DNA from: Nostoc commune NIES-4072
GTDB taxonomy: Bacteria > Cyanobacteriota > Cyanobacteriia > Cyanobacteriales > Nostocaceae
Direction of reading: 5' to 3'
NCBI RefSeq assembly: GCF_003113895.1
Contig: NZ_BDUD01000001.1
Coordinates: 1,773,821 to 1,837,820, forward strand
DNA: 64,000 nt
Shown in pieces: positions 36,474 to 46,659 of the stretch. The position numbers and the translations under genes were made by a program. The notes beneath the pieces were generated by a model. It ran no database searches. It had not been told where the DNA came from and worked only from the letters and a program-made list of their open reading frames with translations. Every line of letters begins with the position of its first letter. Position 1 is the first letter of the stretch.

Positions 36474-37832
36474 CTAAGCAATAGCACTTATAATGCAGAA
36501 TCCAATGCTAGTAATTGCAAATCTTTTTGAATGTATGTTTAAAGCTACGACTCCCAGCAGCACAGAAGAATACCAAGAGCAATACCAAGGAGCAGCAAAC
36601 ATAAATAATATTAAAGTAACCCATCCTATACTTATACTAAGATTAGTTTCGGAATAATTTTTTTTCCAATATGGTTTTACCAGAATAATCAAATAAGAAA
36701 CTACAAATATAGAAAATATTATAGGTTTAATTATTGAGTATAAAGTATGTTGTAAACTTAGAGAAAAGTTTAGAATTTTCAAACTTAATAAACTCTTTAC
36801 CAAAGCATATAATGAATCGCCTACTTTTTCTCCAACCCCAGGATTTAAAAGACTTCTCCAAGCATCGATTGTAGGTAAAGCTATAATAGAAGTAGCACAA
36901 ACTATACCTAAAGAGATACAAACAGCACTAAAGATAATTTTCCAACGTTGTTGCTTAATCAAATAAACAAAGATTAGAGGCAACCAAATAATTGGTAATG
37001 TTTTAATAAAAAAACCAATCCAAGCTGTAACAATTGCAGCTATATAATTATGGTTTTTGAGGCATATTATTAAAATAATTAAAGCTGTAGAAATTAATAT
37101 ATCAATATGTGCATTTGTAACCTGTTCATACAGCAAAAATGGGTTAACTAAATATGCAATTGTTATATTAGCTTTATGAGGAGATTTTTTTAAATGCTGC
37201 CATATTAAGGAACTATTTAATATATGGAACAAAAGACATATTAATTTAAATACATAAATTCCCAAAATTGGAGTAATTGCAACGAAAATAGCGGAAAACA
37301 TAAAAAATAGTTGAGATATAGGCCCATAAGTTGAAGTCTGTTTCCAAACTAGGAATGGAGACAACTTTGATGTAAATGTGCTTGCAGCATTAATAAAAGG
37401 ATTAATTCCATTTAAATACATCAAACCATAATGTACGTATAGATTAATATCAGTTGTTATTGGATAACTTATGAAGGCAATTAACAAAAAGAATGAACTA
37501 TTTTTTAGGATTTTTATAAAACTTATATCTCTTTTTTTATTTTTGTTTATTATTAGCCATATAATATATATAATAATTAAACAACGGTATTCTATACCTA
37601 CTCTTATTTTATTAATAGTTTTAGAAAAATCAGGTATATATTGACCTGTGGAATTAGCTAAAGCCTCAAGATTAAAAGAATAAGCTCTAATTGCTAATTC
37701 CACACACAATATTAATGATAATACTATCGCAAGACCTAACAATATTTGGTTTTTTTTATGATTGCTATAATTATCAATATTTAGCATAATCATCCAAAAA
37801 TTATTCAATAAAGTTTTTACTTGTCTTATCAA
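36474..37832 (-). CDS. GT-C-type integral membrane glycosyltransferase-like protein
   Basis: The 452 residues contain about ten to eleven membrane helices. The first-loop segment ITTDINLYVHYGLMYLNGINPF resembles the D...G.NPF motif of polyprenol-phosphate-sugar-dependent (GT87-type) transferases. The protein ends abruptly after the last helix (IISAIA). Codon use is very AT-rich, and transfer is possible. The sugar and acceptor are unknown. Confidence 0.65.
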   Translation of the reverse strand: MIRQVKTLLNNFWMIMLNIDNYSNHKKNQILLGLAIVLSLILCVELAIRAYSFNLEALANSTGQYIPDFSKTINKIRVGIEYRCLIIIYIIWLIINKNKKRDISFIKILKNSSFFLLIAFISYPITTDINLYVHYGLMYLNGINPFINAASTFTSKLSPFLVWKQTSTYGPISQLFFMFSAIFVAITPILGIYVFKLICLLFHILNSSLIWQHLKKSPHKANITIAYLVNPFLLYEQVTNAHIDILISTALIILIICLKNHNYIAAIVTAWIGFFIKTLPIIWLPLIFVYLIKQQRWKIIFSAVCISLGIVCATSIIALPTIDAWRSLLNPGVGEKVGDSLYALVKSLLSLKILNFSLSLQHTLYSIIKPIIFSIFVVSYLIILVKPYWKKNYSETNLSISIGWVTLILFMFAAPWYCSWYSSVLLGVVALNIHSKRFAITSIGFCIISAIA

Positions 37833-38522
37833 AATATAAGTTTATTTGTCATTTAATTCTATACAATTAAATGCGTCTAAACCCCGTCTATTTTATTTGA
37901 CATCTAGATTTTTCAGTCCTGGTTTGAGTTTTGAGCTTTTTCCTAATTCCAATAAACTACCGTTTTTAAGGTAGATGCGGTTTATGTCAATAGTACTATA
38001 AAGTTATATAGTAAAACTGAACATCTTCAATTACTTTAGCAGGGATTGGTATTGGCAGCATTAAGCTAAGATCCTTGCAAAAAATGGAAATTAAGTTTGA
38101 AAGTCCTTGTCAGTTCTGCATTTCAACTATTTTGAGTATGAGGTAAATTATAGTTGCAAATACTTGGCATATATTTTGCTCTTTGCCCACATAATCACTA
38201 TGCTAATTGAAATATCTGGTATGTAAAATTTTAAACCTGTTATCAAGCATCAACTAACATTCAGAAAACCAAAAACTTTTTCTCCAAGGAGCAGCAATTT
38301 TTTTAATCAATATACTATATATCTCTATTTTTGGCGAATATATTAGATATTGGTTTATGGATCACTTTTCAAATAATGGGGAGTGGTGTAATTCAATTAA
38401 TTGAAAAATGCACTCAATAATTTTTGCACTTGTTAGCGTTGGCAAGATAATTTTCCTGCTGTCCTTACTCGTCTGGAATCAAACTGGTTAGAAGTTGGAC
38501 GTGCCAATTCTACTCAATAGCT
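37833..38522. other. Gene-free stretch
   Basis: About 690 AT-rich bases between two minus-strand genes. I see no convincing gene, RNA or repeat. Confidence 0.5.
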
Positions 38523-39371
38523 TTAGGACTTAGTAGCTAGCTTTACTAAGTCATCTAACTCTTGCTGCATTTGACTAACAACTAATTCATAACATTCATT
38601 AACATAGTAGCGATCGCTGGCTGCTTCAGGGCCATAGCGTTGAAATACAATTGGCGGACAAACCCGCGTGTACATGGACACAGGCAATGGAATGTTGGGT
38701 AACGGGCCAATTGCTAATCCCCAAGGCAGTCCAAGATAGATCGGAAAAACTTCTGGATCAATCCCCAACAGCCAAGGCATCCCCCATTCGTGGAGTTGCC
38801 GCACAATTTTGTAGCAATCAGCCAGTATAATCAGCGTATCGTGAGCGCCCCAAGAAATCACAGGGACAATCGGCACATTTTCCCGCAACGCTAACTTGAT
38901 AAATCCTTGTCGCCCCGCAAAGTAGATTTTGTTGCGTAAATAATGCGGTCGGAAGATATCTTCGGCTCCACCTGGATAAACTAGCACACTCGCTCCAGAG
39001 CGCAAGGCAGCGTAAGCCATTTTCGGATGAGCCATGATTGCTCCAGCCTTAGCAACCAGTTGCGCTAGTGGCGGGCTAACCTGCCAAACCTTGGGATGCA
39101 TTAAACCATAAACAGGTTGTTCCACACCAAATCGTCGGAACCAGTCGTACATCATCATTGTCATATCGGGAGCTGCGAGTCCCCCATTATGCGAACCGAC
39201 AAATAGGACTTTTTCTTGGGGTGGAATATTATCCCAGCCACTAGTTTTAACTCGGAAATAGTAGTGATAGAAAAAGCCCAACAGGGGCATCAGAGATTCT
39301 ATGAACTTTGGATCTCGCTCATCCAAAGACCAACCGGGTTTTTTGTTTAAGAAATGTTGTTTTTTTGACAT
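38523..39371 (-). CDS. Lysophospholipid-acyltransferase-family protein
   Basis: The 282-residue protein has the LPLAT acceptor motif with a variant HX4D box (GSHNGGLAAPD), GASVLVYPGGAEDIFRP and NVPIVPVISWGAHD. It resembles the cyanobacterial group that includes the Synechocystis triacylglycerol/phytyl ester synthase Slr2103, which is recollection only. It acts on membrane lipids. Confidence 0.85.
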   Translation of the reverse strand: MSKKQHFLNKKPGWSLDERDPKFIESLMPLLGFFYHYYFRVKTSGWDNIPPQEKVLFVGSHNGGLAAPDMTMMMYDWFRRFGVEQPVYGLMHPKVWQVSPPLAQLVAKAGAIMAHPKMAYAALRSGASVLVYPGGAEDIFRPHYLRNKIYFAGRQGFIKLALRENVPIVPVISWGAHDTLIILADCYKIVRQLHEWGMPWLLGIDPEVFPIYLGLPWGLAIGPLPNIPLPVSMYTRVCPPIVFQRYGPEAASDRYYVNECYELVVSQMQQELDDLVKLATKS

Positions 39372-39380
39372 CGATGCATT

Positions 39381-39614
39381 CTAACAGGATTGGGAAACGT
39401 CAAACAATCCTTTGTTAGGTATGACCAGATTTGCTCCATGCACAAAACCTGATTTGTCTAAATACTTTAAGTCAGTTTCTTCTCTAACAGCAGCTAATTC
39501 CAACTTAATTACTTCTGCTTGGTATTTGACTTTCTGTAGTAAGTGTGATCTTCTAAGGTTTAACAAACTTCGGTCTTGCCCAACAGCCAAGAATCTCCTT
39601 AAAGGAGCGTCCAT
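39381..39614 (-). CDS. Small hypothetical protein upstream of the acyltransferase
   Basis: The 77 residues form a charged helical segment (LLQKVKYQAEVIKLELAAVR). The stop lies nine bases before the acyltransferase start, consistent with an operon, but no ribosome site is seen. An overlapping frame on the other strand is less likely. Confidence 0.4.
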   Translation of the reverse strand: MDAPLRRFLAVGQDRSLLNLRRSHLLQKVKYQAEVIKLELAAVREETDLKYLDKSGFVHGANLVIPNKGLFDVSQSC

Positions 39615-39821
39615 ATTTTAAGTTACCTTGGTGGATGCATTTTCCCTATTCATTTTTACATAGTTTGGGTTTTTATTGCCTAGTTAATACCAAAAAGCTC
39701 ATGACAACGGTATGTGATGATTTGATTAGCGCAATTACATTTTGGAGTATGCACGTAGTTATTCTACACAGGTAATCACCCTAGTTGCGGGTTATGGGAT
39801 GTCTCTTTTAGTCACTAGATA

Positions 39822-39936
39822 AGACCTCTTGCAAAAAACACTTTTGCAAGAGGGGGAAAAGGGTAAAGGTTAAAGGTTAAAGGGGAAGGGGACAATACAG
39901 AACTTTTCCCCTTTTCCCGACTTATGCAAGAAGTCT
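39822..39936. mobile_element. MITE-like repeat with AGACTTCTTGCA ends, copy A
   Basis: AGACCTCTTGCA and TGCAAGAAGTCT bound 115 bases containing a second palindrome (CTCTTGCAAAA...TTTTGCAAGAG) and AAAGGTT repeats. Related to 62528-62792. The rest of 39615-40065 holds nothing else recognised. Confidence 0.65.
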
Positions 39937-40065
39937 ATATAGCGTCATGTATTCCAAGCACAAATATTGAGTCCTGAAACTGATTCAGATAATTTGTGCC
40001 TGGAATAAAAACTAGATCGACTTATTTACGAGACTTGTGAGTGTAATTTCGGTTAAAACTGGTGT

Positions 40066-40518
40066 CTAAAAATTATCCGATAAAACAACTGTTAGGCTGG
40101 TATTTAGTTCTGGTGCAAAACCACTGCCTTCAGCTACATAAGTAATCGCTCCTCCTGCATTTAAAACAGCAGGGCCACCACAGGCTTTAATTAAATCAAC
40201 ACCATCCTTTACCTTAATATCTTGACAACCAAATTCAAGTCCATTTGATCCAGTAATTTTAATTTTATTAATTGTTCCAGTTTCACCAGCCGGTAAAAAA
40301 AGTTTAGCAGAGCGAATAACTGTTGTAGCTGGCAAAGGAGTTGGTGTCGTTGTGTCGATACTAAACTTTCCTCCAGTAATTTGAGCTTTTTCCGTGATAA
40401 TTAAGGTAGGAGAAGTGCTTGGCGCTGCAATTGCTGATGTAGAAAAACAGAATATAACAAATGACAGGGCAAATGCCAAAATCTTTGCGGGATTGATGAA
40501 CATCTTCAATGAATTCAT
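40066..40518 (-). CDS. Exported hypothetical protein
   Basis: The 150-residue protein has a clear signal peptide (ILAFALSFVIFCFSTSAIAA, cleavage near residue 32). A small beta-rich, Thr/Gly-rich domain follows, with two cysteines (EFGCQDIKV, IKACGGPAV) that could pair. The family is unknown. Confidence 0.7.
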   Translation of the reverse strand: MNSLKMFINPAKILAFALSFVIFCFSTSAIAAPSTSPTLIITEKAQITGGKFSIDTTTPTPLPATTVIRSAKLFLPAGETGTINKIKITGSNGLEFGCQDIKVKDGVDLIKACGGPAVLNAGGAITYVAEGSGFAPELNTSLTVVLSDNF

Positions 40519-40540
40519 GATGATTCTCCTTATTTAACTT

Positions 40541-41079
40541 TTACAAAAACAAGCTGAAGGCGAACAGCGAAACAGCAGTGCCTCGTGCTTCTGGGGAAAG
40601 CTCAGTGGCTTAGGTTTGGAGGGTGCTGTGCATCATATAAAAGCCCAATCTCATTAAAATACTCAAGGGGATAAACAGCATCCAGTTCTGGAATAATGCG
40701 ATCGCTAAGAAGCTGATAGACATTGAGCCCCCTCCCACTCCCATTAAACCAATTTCACCTAGTCGCCTGCCACTGTAATTACCTTAAGTTTGCCGATGCG
40801 TTCTCCGAAGGAGTTGCTGTAGGCATCGCCTAGTGGGCCATATACTAACTGAAATAGCCCGTAGGGAATCGTGTATGCGGAGATAATCACCGCAGCACTA
40901 CCAACACCGACTCTAAACTCGTCGGCAATAATGTGCAGTAGGGGATCAATTACTCGTGCATCAGCAATCACCATGAAAGCAGCAGCGCCCAACAGTCCTA
41001 ATGAGACAGGTGTTTTGCCTGCGATGTCCGTTGCTAACCTACCCACTGCTATATTCTCCTGTAGTTTGAGTTTTCGCAC
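40541..41079 (-). pseudogene. Decayed MFS transporter gene
   Basis: The 5' part encodes helices 1-2 of an MFS transporter (AAAFMVIADARVIDPLL, IPYGLFQLVYGPLGD). It then meets a stop near 40759. In another frame, downstream DNA still encodes an MFS C-terminus: IALFQNWMLFIPLSILMRLG, FYMMHSTLQT, a stop codon, then ATELSPEARGTAVSLFAF. The middle of the gene is missing. About eight codons of repeat DNA (40800-40826) also interrupt the conserved GPLGDRIGKLKV segment. It is divergent from a truncated AraC gene. Confidence 0.85.
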
Positions 41080-41302
41080 TTCTAGAATAGACTTTTTGTA
41101 GAAGGGGAAGGGCTAGAGAAATAATACCAATTTTAAAAATGATTGCGACAAATGGACAGAGAAAACCCAGATCCAGTAAGCGATTTCCAATCCAAAATCT
41201 AAAATCTAAAATTAAAAATGGTATTTAGAGAGTTACTGTTCAGTAAATTTTATTTCCCGTTCTAAGCTAATTTATATATAGAAAAAAAGCGTGCGAATCG
41301 TC

Positions 41303-42094
41303 ATGCAAATAGAGCAGCCTTTTAGAATTAATGCCGCCCAACCAGACAAACTAAAACAATTCCTTCCCCAACCTTTAATTATCTCCAGCCCAGTCGCTGG
41401 TTGGAATGGTTTTTATTTTGCCTATCATCGCCAGTTAAACTATCAACTCCCTGAAACCTCGCCTTTTCAGAACATTATTACCATTTATACTAGAGAGTTT
41501 CAGGCCAAATTAAAAATTAACGGGCACTGGCAAAGTAAATCTTATGCACCAACTGATGTAGGTATTTTTCCTGCTGATCAAATTTCTCCAGCAGTACAAT
41601 TTGAACAGGAATTAGGGTTTATCCATATTGGTCTTGAACCAGCGATGATTACTCGTGTTGCCTACGAGTCAGTAAATGCTGATGCAGTTGAAATTGTACA
41701 ACAACTGCAAACCCACGATCCACTGATTCAACAAATTGGACTGACACTCAAGCAGGAAATAGAAAATAGTGGATTTGATAGTTCCTTGTATATAGAGTCA
41801 GCAGTAAATCTGTTGGCGGTGCATTTGTTGAAACGTTATTCAACGCAAAAATTCATTATTCGAGAATATACAGATGGATTACCAAAACATAAATTAAAAG
41901 AAGCGATCGCTTATATCAACGATAACTTAGACCAAAATTTGTCTTTAGCAGAAATTGCTGCGATCGCACAGATCAGCCCGCATTATTTTGCTAGCTTATT
42001 TAAGCAATCAATGGGAATAGCACCTCACCAATATATTACTAAATGTCGAGTCGAAAGAGCAAAATATTTACTTGCAAGTTTTTTTATTTGTTAA
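41303..42094 (+). CDS. AraC-family regulator, C-terminally truncated
   Basis: The protein has an N-terminal sensor part and an AraC HTH beginning near residue 205 (YINDNLDQNLSLAEIAAIAQ, then SPHYFASLFKQSMGIAPHQY). It stops at CRVERAKYLLASFFIC, so the second helix-turn-helix normally needed for DNA binding is lost. ATG at 41303 is the likely start. Together with the decayed MFS gene it looks like a dead regulator-transporter pair. Confidence 0.82.
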   Translation: MQIEQPFRINAAQPDKLKQFLPQPLIISSPVAGWNGFYFAYHRQLNYQLPETSPFQNIITIYTREFQAKLKINGHWQSKSYAPTDVGIFPADQISPAVQFEQELGFIHIGLEPAMITRVAYESVNADAVEIVQQLQTHDPLIQQIGLTLKQEIENSGFDSSLYIESAVNLLAVHLLKRYSTQKFIIREYTDGLPKHKLKEAIAYINDNLDQNLSLAEIAAIAQISPHYFASLFKQSMGIAPHQYITKCRVERAKYLLASFFIC

Positions 42095-42629
42095 GCACAA
42101 ATTGCTCTAGATCGTGAAACTGCCCTTTGAAGAAGCGATACTCTTTCAGTACACCCTGACTCTGAAAACCTAATTTTTCTAGCAACTTTTTAGAAGCTAT
42201 GTTGTCCAGCATGACTTGGGCAACAATAAAACGCAAACCCATTTGCTCAAACCCAAATTGCAAGATGGTACGCACTGCCTCAGTCATAATGCCTTGCCTC
42301 CAAAAAGTATTGGCAAGCTCATAACCGACCTCAGCAGACTGTTCTTGTGGGTTCCATGTAAACCCACAGGAACCAATCACAACGTTGTCTTGCTTACGTG
42401 CGATTCCCCAGCGAATTCCTTCTCCTCGCTCAAACCGCTTGGCTCTACGTCCAACAACAGCAATCGCTTCTTTAATAGAAGTGAAAGTATCAAGATCGTG
42501 AAACTGAGTCACGCCTGGATCGGAGAATACAGCAAAGATAGCCTCAGCATCCTCCAACGTTGTCTCACGAAGAAGGAGCCTTTCTGTTTCTAATTCAGGA
42601 AAGGAAGATAGTGAGAAATCGTTGCTCAT
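42084..42629 (-). CDS. GNAT acetyltransferase, RimJ/RimL type
   Basis: The 181-residue protein has ETERLLLRETTLEDAEAIF at the start, the acetyl-CoA site region YELANTFWRQGIMTEAV and the late NIASKKLLEKLGFQSQG. It probably acetylates a protein N-terminus or small amine. It overlaps the end of the AraC gene by 11 bases. Confidence 0.9.
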   Translation of the reverse strand: MSNDFSLSSFPELETERLLLRETTLEDAEAIFAVFSDPGVTQFHDLDTFTSIKEAIAVVGRRAKRFERGEGIRWGIARKQDNVVIGSCGFTWNPQEQSAEVGYELANTFWRQGIMTEAVRTILQFGFEQMGLRFIVAQVMLDNIASKKLLEKLGFQSQGVLKEYRFFKGQFHDLEQFVLNK

Positions 42630-42701
42630 AGTTGCGACAAGATGATCTGGGGTTAGAGCTAACTTAGCGATCGCTACAATAACAAGACAATTTCATTAGG
42701 C

Positions 42702-43400
42702 TCAAGGTTGAATAGTCTTTGCCGACTGGTTAAATAACAAATCTCGTGACTTATCAGGATCAATCGCTTGAGCTTTGAATGCTTCTGCTTTCTCGTAAGC
42801 GCGAATTGTTGCAGGACGGGCTTTAATTGCCTCAAACCACCGTTTGAGATTAGGAAAATCTTCTAGATTCTGACTCTGGCGTTCATAGGGCACAATCCAG
42901 GGATAGGCAGCAATATCGGCGATAGAATAATCGCCAGCCACAAATTCTCTATCTGCTAGTTGCTTATTCAGCACTCCATATAAGCGTCCCGTCTCATTCA
43001 CATAGCGGTTAATCGCATAGTCTATTTTTTCGGGAGCGTAAGCGTTAAAGTGATGATTTTGTCCGGCCATTGGCCCCAGTCCTGCCATTTGCCAGAACAA
43101 CCACTCTAAAACTTTAGTGCGATTACGTAAATCTTGGGGGATTAATTGCCCGGTTTTTTCTGCTAAATATAACAAGATTGCACCAGACTCAAATACCGAA
43201 ATCGGCGCACCTCCATCTGCTGGTTCGTGGTCAACAATCGCAGGGATGCGATTGTTAGGAGAAATATTCAGAAATTCGGGTTTAAATTGATCCCCAGCAC
43301 CAATATTCACAGGAATTATGGTATATTGCAAACCGACTTCTTCTAAGAAAATTGTAATCTTATGACCATTTGGGGTTGTCCAATAATAAAGATCAATCAT
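42702..43400 (-). CDS. Glutathione S-transferase, YfcG/YghU-like
   Basis: The 232 residues show the N-terminal thioredoxin-like domain (YYWTTPNGHKITIFLEEVGL), the ESGAILLYLAEKTG glutathione-binding segment and the helical C-terminal domain (DYSIADIAAYPWI). The TxPNGxK start is typical of Nu-class enzymes with disulfide-bond reductase activity. No gene is seen in the 379 bases upstream. Confidence 0.9.
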   Translation of the reverse strand: MIDLYYWTTPNGHKITIFLEEVGLQYTIIPVNIGAGDQFKPEFLNISPNNRIPAIVDHEPADGGAPISVFESGAILLYLAEKTGQLIPQDLRNRTKVLEWLFWQMAGLGPMAGQNHHFNAYAPEKIDYAINRYVNETGRLYGVLNKQLADREFVAGDYSIADIAAYPWIVPYERQSQNLEDFPNLKRWFEAIKARPATIRAYEKAEAFKAQAIDPDKSRDLLFNQSAKTIQP

Positions 43401-43779
43401 GGTTATTTTTCCTAAAATTGTGCGATTGTTTTTTAAGCCAATGGTGCGGACACCTCTTTCGCATTTCTCACAAAATTTGAAAAAAAAGGGGGCAAAAACT
43501 TAAAACCTGTATACACAATAAGCATTTTAGCACTTTATACCCAAAAGTATTGCCCTTAGAGGTAAGATGAGAAATCGCTGTCAGGTATGGAGCTACAGCC
43601 CCATACTGGACTATTATGCTGGGCTATTACTGATTTTGCATTATTAAAAAAGACGAGATGCTTAAAAAAAATTAACTTTTTAGCTTATCTGTAGAAAAGA
43701 TGGCACTTTTCAACAAGAAGTTGATGAAGTTAAATTGTCAATCCAGAACCTAGAATTTCAAGGACTTAAAGAGTAACTT

Positions 43780-44745
43780 ATGAGTGAAAAAACATTAAAG
43801 GTGATTGAAGTCAAGTTATTACCGAAAGGAGATTATATTTCGTCAGGATTTTCCACTATTCAGCCAGATTCCTATTTTCCCAATATAAGTTTAGGAAATA
43901 AATATGATTCTTTTTGGCTTTACTTGCGGCGGGATATTACTCATAACTGGTACGTGGATAAGCGAAAGCAGAATGTAGGATTTGTCAGCAGAGATGAAGC
44001 TCATATTTTATACAATACAGCCTTAAAATTTAAAGGGAAAAAAGCTTTAGAAATAGGTTGTTGGATGGGTTGGTCAGCTTGTCATTTGGCTCTAGGAGGA
44101 GTAGAGCTAGATGTCATCGATCCGATGCTATCCGAAGAATTATTTAATGAAAGCGTCACAGAGTCACTAAAGTCGGCAGGTGTTAAAGAATCTGTAAATC
44201 TAATACCAGGATGTAGCCCTGAAAAAGTAGAAGAAATTGCAAATAAATTTCAACGTAAATGGTCGTTGATATTTATAGATGGTAATCACGAAGCACCTGC
44301 ACCGCTCAATGATACAATTATTTGCGAACAACTTGCAGAAGCAGATGCTTTAATTTTATTTCATGATTTGGCTTCTCCTGACGTAGGCCAAGGTTTGGAC
44401 TACTTAAAAGAAAAAGGATGGAACACAATGGTGTATCAAACTATGCAAATTATGGGAGTTGCATGGCGGGGAAATGTTGAGCCTGTAATACATCAGCCAG
44501 ATCCTAAAATTAACTGGCCCTTACCTCCACATTTACAAGGTTATTTTGTAAGTGGTTCAGTTCAAACTGCGGCGGAAGATAAATTTGCAGAAATTCTCAG
44601 AGCAGTTCGACCATATACTTTATTGAGTGAAAGAAAGTTATTCTCGCTTTATAGTCAGGCAAAACAACTATATTGTTATCTTTTTTGGCTGCCAAAAATG
44701 TTAAGACAAGCAATCGCTAGAAACAAACCTATCAAACACGACTAG
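43780..44745 (+). CDS. Class I SAM methyltransferase (Methyltransf_24 type)
   Basis: The 321-residue protein has a SAM loop (ALEIGCWMGWSACHLAL), DVIDPMLS and WSLIFIDGNHEAPAPLND, the DG(N/D)H pattern of Methyltransf_24 proteins. A C-terminal amphipathic or membrane-near segment is YCYLFWLPKMLRQAIA. Members of this group often act on glycans or secondary metabolites. The target is unknown. Confidence 0.82.
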   Translation: MSEKTLKVIEVKLLPKGDYISSGFSTIQPDSYFPNISLGNKYDSFWLYLRRDITHNWYVDKRKQNVGFVSRDEAHILYNTALKFKGKKALEIGCWMGWSACHLALGGVELDVIDPMLSEELFNESVTESLKSAGVKESVNLIPGCSPEKVEEIANKFQRKWSLIFIDGNHEAPAPLNDTIICEQLAEADALILFHDLASPDVGQGLDYLKEKGWNTMVYQTMQIMGVAWRGNVEPVIHQPDPKINWPLPPHLQGYFVSGSVQTAAEDKFAEILRAVRPYTLLSERKLFSLYSQAKQLYCYLFWLPKMLRQAIARNKPIKHD

Positions 44746-44871
44746 CTTTAACAATTGCAATATTTGTCTCTCTACAGCAAATAAGCTATCACAAGCGGCT
44801 GGCTGTGTAGCTAATTTTATTGCTTAGTAGTCTAAAAGTGCATGAGTCATTTTTGAAGTGTAGTAAACAAA

Positions 44872-44908
44872 AAGCTCTGCCTTTAGTTGTTTCAAGAAGG
44901 CAGAGCTT
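44872..44908 (-). terminator. Terminator of the double-glycine peptide gene
   Basis: AAGCTCTGCCTT and AAGGCAGAGCTT form a perfect 12-bp stem, followed on the minus strand by TTTTTG. Confidence 0.8.
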
Positions 44909-44971
44909 AAGTAAGTGCATTTCTCGGCTAGAGTTAAGAAATGAGGTATAAGTTGTTTAAGTTTTGTTAGT

Positions 44972-45241
44972 CTAATTTCCGTCTATTTGGTTTTTTCCCA
45001 CAATTCCAGTTGCTTCTAAAGCTAGCTCACCTGCTGTGTAGAGTCCAAGTGCTGTCATGCCTCCAGCCTGAGTCACTGCGCTGCCTGCATTATTCAAAGT
45101 TTTGATTGTCGCATGTTCAACTGTTTTTGTAATTTTCTTCCACCAACTTTTACCTCCTGTTATTTGTTCGCAACATTCATCTGATAAGTCTTCAAACAAT
45201 TCTTCTTGGTTTTCAACTATCAGGCTTTTGTTTACAGACAT
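44972..45241 (-). CDS. Double-glycine leader peptide, bacteriocin-like precursor
   Basis: The 89-residue protein has an acidic leader (EELFEDLSDECCEQITGG, GG at residues 29-30), like peptides cleaved by C39-peptidase ABC exporters. The predicted mature part begins KSWWKKITKTVEHATIKTLN, cationic and amphipathic. Small-residue helices with GxxxG-like spacing follow, as in pore-forming bacteriocins. No modification enzyme or C39 exporter is in the window. A strong terminator follows. Confidence 0.75.
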   Translation of the reverse strand: MSVNKSLIVENQEELFEDLSDECCEQITGGKSWWKKITKTVEHATIKTLNNAGSAVTQAGGMTALGLYTAGELALEATGIVGKNQIDGN

Positions 45242-45854
45242 AGTGAATTATTCTCCCAAATAAAGAAATACGAAAATTTCTTTTTTATGTTTTGAGCAAG
45301 AAAATAATATTTTTTCTTCCTCTGACTATTAATTAGATTAATCAAAAAGAATGTATATGCACAGACTTGACAATCCATATTTGGGAAGATAGCAAGCTTT
45401 ATGACAATTTTTTTGCTCTTTTTTCAGTATTTATTATGAGCATTTTTCTTGTCTAAGTTTAGTAAGTAAATATATGGAATTTAATCCGTTATATAGCCTT
45501 TATTACTATAATTATCAAGCTTTTCAATATATAATATTTTTGATATGTTGAGATATAAATAATATTTATAAAAGAATCATAAATTATTTATAGCCTTGCA
45601 GGATTTGTTTAAAGTTATCAATAAATATTTCTAAGTTGTTTCTACCTATTTTCGCTGAAATTGATTTTCTAAGCAGGTATCAATTGTATGAAACGCTAGA
45701 GTGGCGTAGCTGCTGTGGGTTACAAACAAGACATTGGTTTTCGTTTTCGCATGTCTTTGGGTGGCGCGATCGCGTAGGGTGAGAAATCCCTCTGCGAACA
45801 ATCGCCTTAATTAGTCTTGACTTAATATTTTGCCTTGTCCGTTATCGAAAACCT
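45242..45854. other. Gene-free stretch
   Basis: The first 400 bases are very AT-rich and may hold the promoter of the peptide gene. The right part (45700-45810) has repeat-like DNA around a HIP1-like GCGCGATCGCG. No gene is supported. Confidence 0.5.
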
Positions 45855-46625
45855 TCATCTTTGCGGTGATTTGGCGATCACAGCCCAAACTCTATGGTGA
45901 ACCTGAAGAATTGGCGTAGGATATTTTGTTTCGAGTAATGTCGCCAATTCCTGATCAAATACTTCTACCAATTCTTGTGTCATACTGGCTCCCACGCCTG
46001 CACTAGCACGAATTCGCCCCCGCCAAGCTTCGTGTGTATAAGACACAAAGACATCGTAAGAAAATGTGCGGATTTCTCGGAATCCTCCTTCGCCAATGTC
46101 TTGTAACCACAAGGGATACATTCCATTACCACCATCCAAATTCCACGCTGGATTATGAGCCTTGATCAATTGTTCTGTTGCTTCAACGACATTACCTTTT
46201 AAGGGTATCCAATCAAAATGAGCGATCGCGAGCGAGCCATTTTTTCTCAATATCCGAGTAATTTCTTGGACAGCACGCGGACGATCAAACCAATGCCAAC
46301 ACTGTCCGGCTGTCACTACATCCGCACTTGCATCTGGTAACTCGGTATTCTCGGCAGTTGCGACTCGATAATCTACTTTGAGTTCGATAGATTCGCTTAA
46401 CAGTCTCGCTTGTTCTAAAAGTGATGCTGATGGATCTATGCCAATGACATAAGCACCTCTATCGGCAAAGCCCCGCGCTAGTGTTCCTGTTCCTGTACCA
46501 AGGTCAACAATATTCTGCCCTGGTAAACCTATACCATATTCAGACAGTCTGTTAAATAATGAACTGGGAAAGCCAGCGCGGTGTTTTGCATAATCAGTAG
46601 CAGTTGCACCAAAATCAATATTCAT
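45855..46625 (-). CDS. Class I SAM methyltransferase (Methyltransf_11)
   Basis: The 256 residues contain VDLGTGTGTLARGFADRGA (motif I), VIGIDPSASLLEQAR and DASADVVTAGQCWHWFD. This small-molecule methyltransferase type is common beside redox enzymes. It is the last gene of a minus-strand run reaching back to trxA2. Confidence 0.88.
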   Translation of the reverse strand: MNIDFGATATDYAKHRAGFPSSLFNRLSEYGIGLPGQNIVDLGTGTGTLARGFADRGAYVIGIDPSASLLEQARLLSESIELKVDYRVATAENTELPDASADVVTAGQCWHWFDRPRAVQEITRILRKNGSLAIAHFDWIPLKGNVVEATEQLIKAHNPAWNLDGGNGMYPLWLQDIGEGGFREIRTFSYDVFVSYTHEAWRGRIRASAGVGASMTQELVEVFDQELATLLETKYPTPILQVHHRVWAVIAKSPQR

Positions 46626-46659
46626 ACCTGCAAAACTATTCTTGTAACAATTGTTTTGG

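Noticed and set aside
39412..39621. 69-codon plus-strand frame
   Set aside because: Antisense to a small minus-strand frame that better fits the acyltransferase operon.
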